A DNA stretch of 64,000 bases, taken from the NCBI RefSeq assembly GCF_020076305.1, contig NZ_JAIQXE010000001.1, positions 1,488,001-1,552,000 of the forward strand, written 5' to 3'. Within the stretch, counting starts at the first letter, position 1, and the number at the start of each line of letters is the position of its first letter. The notes under the pieces are model-generated. The model was not told the origin of the DNA. It ran no database searches and was given only the letters and a program-made list of their open reading frames with translations. This document shows, piece by piece, positions 42,659-51,769 of this stretch. The position numbers were made by a program, and so were the translations under genes. This DNA is from Flavihumibacter profundi. GTDB taxonomy: Bacteria > Bacteroidota > Bacteroidia > Chitinophagales > Chitinophagaceae.

Positions 42659-44659
42659 ATGAAGACAGTTGTGCTGGTTTTGTTGTTACTGATTTCTCTT
42701 TATGGTGCAGGCCAAACATGTACGAACATTGGTCAAAATCCATCTACAGCTTTTCCTGTCTGTGGTACTAGTATTTTCAAACAGACCAGCGTTCCCTTGT
42801 GCGGAAACCACGCATTGCCATCTCCATGTAAACGGGATGGAGTAACAGATACAAACCCGTTTTGGTACAAGTTCACCTGTTTTCAGGATGGAACTTTGGG
42901 TTTTTTAATAACCCCGAATAACCTTGGTGATGATTACGACTGGGAATTGTATGATATCACCGGTCATAATCCCAATGAAGTGTTTGTGGATGGCAACCTG
43001 CCTATCGCGTGCAACTGGAGCGGTGAAAAGGGATTAACCGGAACATCTACCGGCACCAATGGCTTTTTTGTTTGTGGCGGCTATGGAAAGCCTTTATTCA
43101 GTAACATGCCCTTCCTGAAAGCAGGTCACAATTATCTTTTATTAGTGAGTCATTTTGATCCATTCACAAATTCAACAGAAGGTTATACGCTAGAATTCAA
43201 AGGAGGCTCTGCGGTAATTACTGACCCGACACCGCCAGCACTGAAATCTGCCAACGTTAACTGCGGGGCTGATAAAATTGCAATTAAATTAAATAAAAGA
43301 ATGCTTTGTAGCAGTATTGCCGCTGACGGATCAGACTTTTACATAGACCCTATAAAAGCAAATAGCATAGCAGGTTCCGGCATAGCCTGTTCTGCAAAGT
43401 TCGATACAGATTCGATAGAAATTACTTTAAGCCAGCCCTTACCACCGGGTGATTATACCCTAAAAGTAAAAGTTGGAACGGATGGCAATACCATTTTGGA
43501 CTTTTGTGGAAATGGCATCCCCATTACAGACCAGGTACCTTTCACGGTTTTACCCAGTGCCCCGGTACCGATGGATAGCCTTTCTGCAGTTAGTTGTGCT
43601 CCACAACAGTTAACACTTGTATTTAAGAAAAATATTTCCTGCAAAAGTATTGCTGCAGATGGCAGCGACTTCCTGGTTACCGGAAGCTATCCTGTTAACG
43701 TAACTGCTGCTGCAGGAAACTGCACCGAAAATTATACCCGTGAAATTATCGTAACCTTAAATAAGCCACTGCAACAGAAAGGAGATTTTAAAATTCAATT
43801 GAAAAGAGGTACAGATGGAAACACCATCCTGGACGAATGCTCAGAAGAAACACCGGCAGGGGCATCATTGCCATTTACAATAAAGGACACGGTTAGTGCT
43901 GATTTCACTTACGACCGGCAATATGGCTGTTCAAAGGACCTCGTTTACTACAGGCATCCCGGATCAAACGAGGTAAATAGCTGGAAATGGAATCTTGACG
44001 AAAGCCTCAGCAGTTCACAGCAGAACCCAACCGCATCTTACAGTATTTTTTCCTCAAAGCAAGTATCCCTAACGGTTAGTAACGGATTTTGCAACGATAC
44101 AGCTACGGAAACAGTTGTACTCGACAATTTTATAAAAGCCGGCTTCAGTGTACCAGAAGACAACTGCCCGCTTGAGCCTATTACCTTTAACAGCGAATCA
44201 GTTGGTAATTCATTAACCCATTTCTGGAATTTCGGGGATGGAAATTCCTCTGCCGAACAATCTCCGGTGCATACCTATCAAAGATTCAACAACACCAGGG
44301 AATTACGTGTCCAGTACACCATTACTGACAGTATCGGTTGTACCAGTACGATAGAAAAAAATATTAAGATATATGTAAGTTGTTTCATTGACGTGCCCAG
44401 TGCATTTACACCCAATGGTGATGGCAAAAACGATGTGCTTTATCCGCTTAATGCGGTAAAAGCGGAAAACTTATTATTCAATGTATATAATCGCTGGGGA
44501 CAATTGGTATACTCTACCAGGGACTGGAAAAAAGGGTGGGATGGCCAGTTTAATTCTGTTTTACAGGAATCCGGGCTTTATGTATGGACACTCAATTATA
44601 CTGACCGTGACTCAAAAAAACAGTTTTCCCTGAAAGGAAAAACAATGTTATTGCGATAA
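42659..44659 (+). CDS. Surface protein with Ig-like duplication, PKD domains and a type IX secretion C-terminal domain
   Basis: A 666-residue exported protein with a signal peptide (residues 1-18). A Cys-rich N-terminal domain is at about 20-182. Two homologous modules follow at about 196-296 and 306-408, both containing SIAADGSDF and GTDGNTILD. PKD-like domains are at about 412-488 and 493-573 (FWNFGDGNSSAEQSPVHTY). The last 90 residues form a gliding-motility-associated (CHU_C) domain (VPSAFTPNGDGKNDVLYPL, YNRWGQLVYST, GLYVWTLNY), a type IX secretion signal. It would be secreted across the outer membrane and anchored at the surface. It starts one base after cbpM. Binding target unknown. Confidence 0.88.
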   Translation: MKTVVLVLLLLISLYGAGQTCTNIGQNPSTAFPVCGTSIFKQTSVPLCGNHALPSPCKRDGVTDTNPFWYKFTCFQDGTLGFLITPNNLGDDYDWELYDITGHNPNEVFVDGNLPIACNWSGEKGLTGTSTGTNGFFVCGGYGKPLFSNMPFLKAGHNYLLLVSHFDPFTNSTEGYTLEFKGGSAVITDPTPPALKSANVNCGADKIAIKLNKRMLCSSIAADGSDFYIDPIKANSIAGSGIACSAKFDTDSIEITLSQPLPPGDYTLKVKVGTDGNTILDFCGNGIPITDQVPFTVLPSAPVPMDSLSAVSCAPQQLTLVFKKNISCKSIAADGSDFLVTGSYPVNVTAAAGNCTENYTREIIVTLNKPLQQKGDFKIQLKRGTDGNTILDECSEETPAGASLPFTIKDTVSADFTYDRQYGCSKDLVYYRHPGSNEVNSWKWNLDESLSSSQQNPTASYSIFSSKQVSLTVSNGFCNDTATETVVLDNFIKAGFSVPEDNCPLEPITFNSESVGNSLTHFWNFGDGNSSAEQSPVHTYQRFNNTRELRVQYTITDSIGCTSTIEKNIKIYVSCFIDVPSAFTPNGDGKNDVLYPLNAVKAENLLFNVYNRWGQLVYSTRDWKKGWDGQFNSVLQESGLYVWTLNYTDRDSKKQFSLKGKTMLLR

Positions 44660-44734
44660 TTTGTGGCTATAAACCTGATGGTCTTGTTTAAAACCCTCAC
44701 TGCACGATACAGCAAGCGGCAGAATTCCCCAATA

Positions 44735-45865
44735 ATGCAGCGCACTGCTGTATTTTTTTTCTTTTTCATATCAGGATTCGGCTAAGCTTCATGGGCCTCC
44801 CGTATTCCTTCTGTGAAAGAACAGCTACACCTTTCAGAAGGTGAATTAGGCCTTGTACTTTTCGCCTTTCCCGTTGGCTTACTGCTGACTTTACCATTCA
44901 CAAGTATGCTGTTACAGAAATACAGCAGTAAATCGATAATGTTTGGAGGCGCATTGGCATTTAACGGGGTTCTTTGTTTACCAGGCACTGCAGCATATAT
45001 TTGGCAATTGGTAATGGTATTGCTGGCTTTTGGAATTACCCGTAACCTACTGAACCTGTCTATGAATGCACAGGCCGTGGAAACACAGCACCGATATAAC
45101 CGTTCCATTATGAACTCCTTCCATGGTGTATGGAGCCTTGCCGGATTTGCAGGGGCCTCAATTGGTTATTTAATGGTATCCAAAGACGTAGCAGTCAGCT
45201 ACCATCTTATCGGCGTCAGCCTCCTGTTGTTTATACTGACAATTATTTTCATACCGCTAACCAATAGTGTTCCGCCCAGAAAGGAAGAACGACGTAGTTT
45301 CTTTAAACTTCCTGAACCCGCTCTGCTAAATTTCTCGCTTATCTGCTTTGCCTCAATGGCCTGTGAAAACACGATGTATGATTGGGGAAGCATTTACTTC
45401 CGCCAGGAAATGCATACGTCAAAAGGCCTCGCCACACTTGCCTTTGTAGTATATATGATTGCCATGACAACCGGCCGTTTTCTTGGCGACTGGATGACCA
45501 ATAAATTGGGCATTCTGCCATTACTTACTCTTAGTGGCACATTAATTGTAACCGGATTTTCAATAGTTCTTTTAACCCACATGCCCTACCCGGGTATTGC
45601 AGGCTATATTTTAATTGGACTGGGCGTATCTTGTGTTGTTCCCCTGGTTTTCAGTATGGCCGGAAAAACTGCGGGAGCCAATACCGGCGCAGCATTGGCA
45701 TCTATCTCAACAATAGGGTATGTGGGCTTTTTATTTATCCCACCATTTGTTGGATTAGTTGCGGAAGCAACCAGCCTACGGTGGTCTTTTGGCTGCATAG
45801 CTATGATGGGAGCATTGATCATATGGCTTACACGGATAATGCAAAAAACAGCCGAAACCGCTTAA
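44735..45865 (+). pseudogene. MFS transporter gene interrupted by an in-frame TAA
   Basis: The frame opens at ATG 44735 (or 44678) and reads TAVFFFFFISGFG, then TAA at 44783-44785, then ASWASRIPSVKEQLHLSEG, and continues open to 45865. The whole conserved MFS start, GFG-x-ASWASRIP, is split by the stop, so a nonsense mutation (probably from a sense codon such as TTA) or a sequencing error is the likely cause. The rest of about 360 residues has the usual MFS helices and a short loop motif. A downstream GTG at 44813 would give a protein lacking the first helix. The family resembles YbjJ/FucP-like MFS proteins; substrate unknown. It overlaps the convergent ABC ATPase gene by 4 bases. Confidence 0.76.
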
Positions 45866-46845
45866 ATAAAACAATGGGAAGCCACACGAAAGGCAATGTT
45901 TACTAGCTCACCAGGATTATACAGACCAGTATCAGATTGTACAACTATGGTCTGGTTTAATACCCGTATTTCAACGTGGTAATAATTCCCCATAAAATAA
46001 ACTGCTTTTACGGTCCCTTTTATTGTTGGCCCACCCAATTTGGTAATCTGGAAATGCTCTGGTCTTGTAAAAAGGGTTTTACCAGCCTTTTGAGCAGGAA
46101 ATATATGGGGAAATCCAGCAGCAAGTTCCGGACCTATCAAATTGTACCTGCCAAAAATTGCACCTGCATATTCATTCACAGGATGTCCGTAAACTTCTTC
46201 CGGTTTGCCTTTCTGTACTATAAGTCCGGATTGCATCACTAAAATTTCATCTGCCTGGGATAGCGTATCTAACGGATCATGGGAACTGATTATAGAAGTG
46301 ATCTGCAAGGTTTCACCCAGGTCTTTTAATACTGTTTTCAACAATTGTTTAAGTTGGAAATCCAGGTTGGAAAACGGCTCATCAAGAATAAGTAGTCTGG
46401 GTGATCCAACCAATAGGCGCGCCAATGCTATCCTTTGTTTTTCACCGCCTGACAACTGATCAGTCCCCCTTTTTAAAAACTGGCTGATACGGCATAGTTC
46501 ATAAATTTCATTTGCGTCTTCTTCTGAAAGCCGGTTGGCATAGGACAAAATCTCTTCAACCCGGTAATTATTGCGCAATTCAAAATGCTGGGATAAATAA
46601 GCAATTTTAGGGTGTCCCGGAATCAATTTTTCATTTGGCCCTTCCACCCTTTTACCTTCCAAAAAAATGTTTCCTGTATCGGGCTGAATTAATGCCCCAA
46701 TAAGTTTAAGCAAGGTTGTCTTGCCCGACCCGGTTTCACCGACCACTGCAAGCACCTGTGATTTTGCCTGCACAAAATTTGTCTCCTGCAAAACAAATCC
46801 ATCCCGGCCTTCCTTGCTGATCCCGGCAACCTCTAAAAATTCCAT
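45862..46845 (-). CDS. ABC transporter ATP-binding protein with C-terminal TOBE-like region
   Basis: A 327-residue cytoplasmic ATPase. Walker A VVGETGSGKTTLL is near residue 35, the signature LSGGEKQRIALAR near 130, Walker B LLILDEPFSNLD near 150 and the H-loop SHDPLDTL near 190. The region after about 235 has strands with FTRPEHFQITKL and VYFMGNYYHVEI, like a TOBE domain of importers such as the MalK/PotA type. No permease or binding-protein gene is nearby, so it is an orphan subunit. The ATG at 46845 is preferred; a longer frame adds 15 residues without a motif. It converges on the MFS pseudogene. Confidence 0.82.
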   Translation of the reverse strand: MEFLEVAGISKEGRDGFVLQETNFVQAKSQVLAVVGETGSGKTTLLKLIGALIQPDTGNIFLEGKRVEGPNEKLIPGHPKIAYLSQHFELRNNYRVEEILSYANRLSEEDANEIYELCRISQFLKRGTDQLSGGEKQRIALARLLVGSPRLLILDEPFSNLDFQLKQLLKTVLKDLGETLQITSIISSHDPLDTLSQADEILVMQSGLIVQKGKPEEVYGHPVNEYAGAIFGRYNLIGPELAAGFPHIFPAQKAGKTLFTRPEHFQITKLGGPTIKGTVKAVYFMGNYYHVEIRVLNQTIVVQSDTGLYNPGELVNIAFRVASHCFI

Positions 46846-47109
46846 ATATATACTAAGCTTTGTTTTATTGACAACTTTGCCATTTTGCAAACTGCAAGTA
46901 ACTATTATCCCTGCAATAATTAAACATAAACCTTAAAGCCTCCACGCAAGATCCGTTTATAAGAAAATAATCTATATTATACAACAGAAATATATCTTTT
47001 ACGTTCTTAGGAATATGGAAGACTTTTAAATTCCATACAAAGGATAAACAGCAGCAGATAAAAACCATATAACTGGTATCCTTTTTATTATTATCCCTTA
47101 AACCTGTTT

Positions 47110-47718
47110 ATGAAATTCCAAAGCAGCATCAGCTTAGGCTTTTTTGTGCTGGTAGCCTTAATTTCCTGCAAAAAAGAAGATACAGCACTAATCGATAATG
47201 CCACCAGGATCCAGGGAAACTGGAAATTCATCCGGATGGAAGTATACTCCCAAAGCACCATAAGCACCACAGAAGAAGGTAACCTGCAGAAATCAGTCAC
47301 TACCTCCAATTATACTACAAAAGAAAATACCGGTACATTATCCATCGACTCCGCTAAATTCAATTTTACCGAAATTTCGTATACCATCGACACTGTGGTA
47401 CAAGCAGAGTTTTATACAAATAATGTTTTAGTGTTTGCAACTGAAGTACCATTTGGGTTAGTCCAGCCTTCCTATAATGCATCGATAAACTATAATATAG
47501 CAGGCCGGGACTCAGTTTATTTCCAGAATGGATTTATCAAAACCCCGGATGCAAGTGGCATAACCCTACCCAGTGTCGCTTCCGGGTCAAAAATAGCCTG
47601 GTCTGGAGATACCCTAGTACTGAATACCCCCTTCAACCGAAAAAATACCCAAAAAATCAATGGCGCTACTGCCAATGTTGAAACGGAAGGCATCCAGGTA
47701 ATTAAACTGAAGCAATAA
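47110..47718 (+). CDS. Lipoprotein of unknown function, lipocalin-like
   Basis: A 202-residue protein with a lipobox (ALISCKKED, Cys20), so it should be anchored in a membrane. After the signal comes the block NATRIQGNWKFIRMEVYSQ, reminiscent of lipocalin-like lipoproteins, followed by beta-rich sequence with IAWSGDTLVLNTPFNR. No enzyme motif is visible. It lies in a divergent region 265 bases from the ABC ATPase gene and 25 bases upstream of the helicase gene, with which it may share a transcript. Confidence 0.7.
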   Translation: MKFQSSISLGFFVLVALISCKKEDTALIDNATRIQGNWKFIRMEVYSQSTISTTEEGNLQKSVTTSNYTTKENTGTLSIDSAKFNFTEISYTIDTVVQAEFYTNNVLVFATEVPFGLVQPSYNASINYNIAGRDSVYFQNGFIKTPDASGITLPSVASGSKIAWSGDTLVLNTPFNRKNTQKINGATANVETEGIQVIKLKQ

Positions 47719-47743
47719 GCTTTCAGATTGATTAATTTTGCCT

Positions 47744-49651
47744 ATGGATTATTTCGACAGGCTCCAGGAATTATTACATATCGAAAAGCAGGCTGATCAA
47801 CAATCTTATTTAAAGTTAACAGAACAGACAAGTGTTGCTGAGCGCAGGTTGAATGGTATTTCCTGGTACCCGGTTGCCTTGAAGGGAACGGAAATGGGAA
47901 GGGGCGATTACCTTATAGTGGAATTTGAACGAACCACACACCAGGATAGTAACCATCAATTTCGGTTTGGTATGCCTGTCGCTTTATTTTCCAATCATGA
48001 TGCCAGGCAGGACCGAATTGATGGGATCATTTCCTACCTGAACGGCAACAGCATGAAAATCACTTTGCCGGTTGATGAATTACCCGATTGGTCGAGAGAC
48101 GGCAAACTAGGCATTGACCTATTGTTTGATGATAACAGTTATGACGAAATGTTTAATGCCCTGAAACAGGCAAAAGCTGCCAGTGACAGTAAATCGGGAA
48201 ACCGGCTGGTCAATATTCTCAAAGGCGAACAATCTCCTGTATTTTCTTCAGATATTATACTGCCGGATATCCCCCACCTGAACAAATCACAGCATGCTGC
48301 AGTCAGGAAAATACTTTCCGCAAATGACCTGGCGATTGTTCATGGTCCGCCAGGCACTGGCAAGACCACTACCCTGGTAGCAGCCATTAAAATTTTATTG
48401 CAACTGGAGACACCCCAAATACTTGTTGTTGCCCCAAGCAATACAGCAGTTGATTTATTAAGTGAGAAATTAGCAGAACAGGGAATAAACGTATTGCGTG
48501 TTGGGAATCCTGTGCGGGTATCAGAAAGATTGATGGCTTTAACCCTCGATAGTAAAATGGCTGCCCATAGCCAGACGAAAAACATCAGGGCATTGAAAAA
48601 ACAAGCTAACGAATACCGAAACCTGGCGCACAAATATAAAAGGAGTTTTGGCAAAGCTGAACGGGAACAACGTAAAGCGCTTTTTGATGAAGCCCGGAAG
48701 ATCATGAAAGAAGTGAGCCAAACGGAACAATATATAATGGATGATATTATCGGGAAAGCTCAGGTAATAACAGCAACCCTTGTGGGTGCCAACCATTACA
48801 CAATTAAGTCACTCAAATACCCTGTTGTGGTAATTGATGAAGCGGGACAATCACTTGAACCCGCATCCTGGATACCCATCCTGAAAGCGCCGAAACTGAT
48901 TTTAGCCGGTGACCATTTCCAATTATCGCCAACTATTAAATCTATGGAAGCTGCACGAAACGGTTTAGGAACATCCATTTTGGAAAAAGCAGCGCTAAAA
49001 CACCCTGAAGCAGTGGTACTGCTACAGGAACAATATCGAATGCATGAATTGATAATGGGCTATCCATCTTCGGTGTTCTATGGCAATGTATTAACCGCGG
49101 ATCCTTCAGTGGCCAGTCACCTTTTATTTAAAGATGATGAACCCCTGGTATTTATAGATACTGCAGGCTGCGGGTTTGAAGAAAAAGCAGAAGGCACCAG
49201 TACATCAAATCCCGAAGAAGCGGCCTTCCTTTTTAAGCAGTTATCCATGCTCGTCAACAGATTGAAGGATCATTATAATGACTTAAATTTCCCAAGTATT
49301 GGCATCATTTCCCCCTACAAACAACAAATAGAACTACTCAAAATGCAACAATCCGGTTACCCGGAATGGTCAGGCATCCTTCATAAAATATCGGTAAATA
49401 CCATTGACAGTTTCCAGGGGCAGGAAAGGGATATAATATTTATTAGCTTAACACGGAGCAATACAGACGGGGAAACCGGTTTCCTTTCAGAAATAAGGCG
49501 CATCAATGTGGCCATGACCAGGGCCAGGAAAAAACTTGTGGTCATTGGGGATAGTGCCACCCTTTCAAAAATCGATTTTTTTGGAGGTTTCGTCGAATAT
49601 ACCCAAAAGAATAATGCCTATAAAAGCGCATGGGAGTTTGTAAATGAATGA
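47744..49651 (+). CDS. Superfamily 1 helicase, Upf1/IGHMBP2-like
   Basis: A 635-residue cytoplasmic ATPase. An N-terminal domain (about residues 1-170) resembles the stalk/1B region of IGHMBP2-like helicases. Walker A GPPGTGKTT is at about 201-209, the DEAG Walker B VVIDEAGQSLEPASW near 365, LAGDHFQLSPT near 390 and motif V/VI segments IDSFQGQERDIIFISLTRS and INVAMTRARKKLVVIGD near the C-terminus. Such proteins are SF1B 5'-3' DNA/RNA helicases. I use ATG 47744 rather than a TTG 6 bases upstream. A TAATTTTG box at 47733-47740 sits 4 bases before the ATG. Confidence 0.88.
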   Translation: MDYFDRLQELLHIEKQADQQSYLKLTEQTSVAERRLNGISWYPVALKGTEMGRGDYLIVEFERTTHQDSNHQFRFGMPVALFSNHDARQDRIDGIISYLNGNSMKITLPVDELPDWSRDGKLGIDLLFDDNSYDEMFNALKQAKAASDSKSGNRLVNILKGEQSPVFSSDIILPDIPHLNKSQHAAVRKILSANDLAIVHGPPGTGKTTTLVAAIKILLQLETPQILVVAPSNTAVDLLSEKLAEQGINVLRVGNPVRVSERLMALTLDSKMAAHSQTKNIRALKKQANEYRNLAHKYKRSFGKAEREQRKALFDEARKIMKEVSQTEQYIMDDIIGKAQVITATLVGANHYTIKSLKYPVVVIDEAGQSLEPASWIPILKAPKLILAGDHFQLSPTIKSMEAARNGLGTSILEKAALKHPEAVVLLQEQYRMHELIMGYPSSVFYGNVLTADPSVASHLLFKDDEPLVFIDTAGCGFEEKAEGTSTSNPEEAAFLFKQLSMLVNRLKDHYNDLNFPSIGIISPYKQQIELLKMQQSGYPEWSGILHKISVNTIDSFQGQERDIIFISLTRSNTDGETGFLSEIRRINVAMTRARKKLVVIGDSATLSKIDFFGGFVEYTQKNNAYKSAWEFVNE

Positions 49652-49695
49652 GTTACAACTTTCCCTATACTTTATCGTTTTTTTCATCAGCACAA

Positions 49696-49740
49696 TTTTA
49701 GGGAGATTTTTAGGTTATTAGTATACCCTAAAAGTATACC
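49696..49740. repeat. Overlapping inverted and direct repeats before a small membrane gene
   Basis: TTTTAGGG (49696-49703) is inverted as CCCTAAAA (49726-49733), and GTATACC occurs twice (49721-49727, 49734-49740), with a 13-base period. They end one base before the ATG at 49742. This could be an operator or a leader element; nothing else identifies it. Confidence 0.5.
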
Positions 49741-49741
49741 T

Positions 49742-49945
49742 ATGCAAACATTTCGTCAATTGCTGATTTCAGCTATTTCCAACATTTTCCTCGTTTGGGG
49801 AACGATCCTGATTGCCATGACTTGGTTTTTAGGAAGACACACCGCTGGCCAAATCGTTATGTTTTATTGCCTTGGCGGTGCTCTTGTGCTTTTACACTTT
49901 GTTGTGAAGTTCAACAGGAAAGAAGCCGCAGAACTGCAAGGTTAA
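49742..49945 (+). CDS. Small two-helix membrane protein, unknown function
   Basis: A 67-residue protein with two hydrophobic helices (about residues 9-29 ISAISNIFLVWGTILIAMTW and 35-56 AGQIVMFYCLGGALVLLHFV) and a basic C-terminus (KFNRKEAAELQG). I do not recognise a family. It has a good start codon behind a repeat-rich leader and is 43 bases upstream of the acyltransferase gene on the same strand, so it may be co-transcribed with it. Confidence 0.55.
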   Translation: MQTFRQLLISAISNIFLVWGTILIAMTWFLGRHTAGQIVMFYCLGGALVLLHFVVKFNRKEAAELQG

Positions 49946-49988
49946 AAAAACGGGTTGGCCGGGCTGATGGATGATTTAAATCCAAACT

Positions 49989-51080
49989 ATGAAGCGTCAT
50001 TTTGAAATACTAGACGGATTACGCGGCATAGCTGCCTTAAGCGTAGTGTTTTTACACTTAATGGAAGCAACCTATCCAGGTGCATCCATCAACCCATTTC
50101 CACATGCTTACCTGGCCGTTGACTTTTTTTTCATGCTGTCGGGATTTGTAATTGCTTATGCCTACGATAAAAGATGGTCAATACTTAATATAACTGAATT
50201 TTTCAGGCTTAGGGTAATTCGCCTTCACCCGTTAGTGGTTTTGGGATTAGTTCTTGGTGGAATTATCTATTGGCTAAATCCGTATAGTACGGTTTCAGCT
50301 CATAATAACAACTTGCTGTTTAGCACCGCTCTGCTGCTCGGGTCATTCCTTATTCCGGCGCCCCCCCTGGCTAACCGAAGTGATATAACCCATCCCCTGA
50401 ATGGCCCTTCCTGGTCCTTATTCTTTGAATACCTTGCCTATCTTTTTTATGCTGTTTTCGGCCATAAACTCACACAAAATAAATTGGGTATTTGTATCGC
50501 CTTTTCTGGTATGGCACTCCTCGTAACCTCAGTTGCGATGGGCAACCTGCATGGCGGCTGGGGATGGTCAAATATATGGATGGGCCCCATTAGGGTTAGT
50601 TTTCCATTTTTAGCAGGTATTTTTTTATACAGGAGCAATTTTCGCCTGACTATCCCATATGCTTACCCGATTTTATCAATTTTATTACTGCTGGTTTTTG
50701 AAGCCCCTGCCATGACTTATAATGGCATTTATGAAGCCGTTTGTGTTATTGTAGTATTTCCGGTTATTTTGGCTATTGGGGCTGGCGCTCCATTACAGGA
50801 ATGCTGGAAAAAGATCTGCCGGCTTTCAGCAGAATTATCTTATCCCATTTACATTCTCCATGCACCCCTACTCTATCTTTTCGGATCTTGGGTATCAGCT
50901 GAAGCGCATACTTCCATAACCATAAAATTAGTTGCAATTTGTGTTGTTGCAGTAATCATCCTGATATCCTGGCTGGCGTTGCGTTTCTTTGATGAACCAT
51001 TGCGAAAATGGTTGAACACACAAACCCGGGCTAGCTGGGATATCTCAAAGCAAAAGCAATACGGGTATTTCCCTAAATAA
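49989..51080 (+). CDS. Acyltransferase 3-family membrane protein (OafA-like)
   Basis: A 363-residue inner-membrane protein with about 10 helices. The N-terminal motif FEILDGLRGIAALSVVFLHL is diagnostic; within it Arg and the His of FLHL are the catalytic/proton-relay residues of the family, and FFMLSGFVIAYAYDKRW is the next conserved block. A C-terminal LRFFDEPLRKWLN also fits. It would acylate a polysaccharide, lipid or peptidoglycan precursor on the periplasmic face. The target glycan cannot be told. It is followed by a long region without genes. Confidence 0.88.
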   Translation: MKRHFEILDGLRGIAALSVVFLHLMEATYPGASINPFPHAYLAVDFFFMLSGFVIAYAYDKRWSILNITEFFRLRVIRLHPLVVLGLVLGGIIYWLNPYSTVSAHNNNLLFSTALLLGSFLIPAPPLANRSDITHPLNGPSWSLFFEYLAYLFYAVFGHKLTQNKLGICIAFSGMALLVTSVAMGNLHGGWGWSNIWMGPIRVSFPFLAGIFLYRSNFRLTIPYAYPILSILLLLVFEAPAMTYNGIYEAVCVIVVFPVILAIGAGAPLQECWKKICRLSAELSYPIYILHAPLLYLFGSWVSAEAHTSITIKLVAICVVAVIILISWLALRFFDEPLRKWLNTQTRASWDISKQKQYGYFPK

Positions 51081-51769
51081 AAAACCCTGATTTCCATCTT
51101 TGGGGAAGCCTTCGACAAGTTTCCACCTTGTGTGGATGAAAGTTTTCAACATCCCAATTGGAATCCGCCATGTAACTTTATTCCTTCCAATGTACATGAA
51201 AAGCAATGTTCTCTAAGCTATCGGGCAATGTCAGGAAACATAAATCCTGTTTAACCGCTCACGTTCAAGAAAAAATACCTTTTGTGAAAAGGAACACTCA
51301 TGTTGGCAGCCTTGTGAAAATCCTTTCCTTTAAAAAATCCCTAATACCCCCAACAAGGTCAACCTTGTAAAAAGTGTCGAAATGAAATTCAATAGCAGCC
51401 ACTTTTTCCGCTTTAAACAAAGGACGGGCTGCCGATAATACGTGGGTAGCGAGGTTGTAGGAAAAAGCTGGCAATAATCTTGGCACAATGTTGTCTTTTC
51501 TTTCTGCGCAGCTTCTAATTCGGGTCTCTGGGGATGGCTTTTACTTTGCTTTGCTACAAGAAATTGCATTATGCATATAGATGCCAATCAGGATGGCTGT
51601 GAGCAATTTTTTTTGGTGACTTCTTACCAGCTTTTAAAGAAATAATAAGAATTATTAATGTGCTGCCTAAAAAAATTGGCAAAACGCGGCTACAAGCCCT
51701 TTATTTTAACCGGATTTTCTTCCGGTTCTTCCTATTTTTAATGCCGCAACGTAATAAAGATTAACACAA
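51081..51769. other. 689-base region without a supported gene
   Basis: No frame of good length or recognisable motif is seen on either strand. The minus strand has short frames (for example 51298-51486, which contains a readable-looking segment SYNLATHVLSAARPLFKAEK) that could be a degraded gene, but I cannot name it. A perfect palindrome ACAAGGT-CA-ACCTTGT lies at 51353-51368. The stretch presumably also holds the promoter and leader of proB; I saw no attenuator. Confidence 0.45.

Noticed and set aside
51298-51486. A 62-residue minus-strand frame with readable segments
   Set aside because: Could be a gene fragment but cannot be named or joined to flanking pieces.
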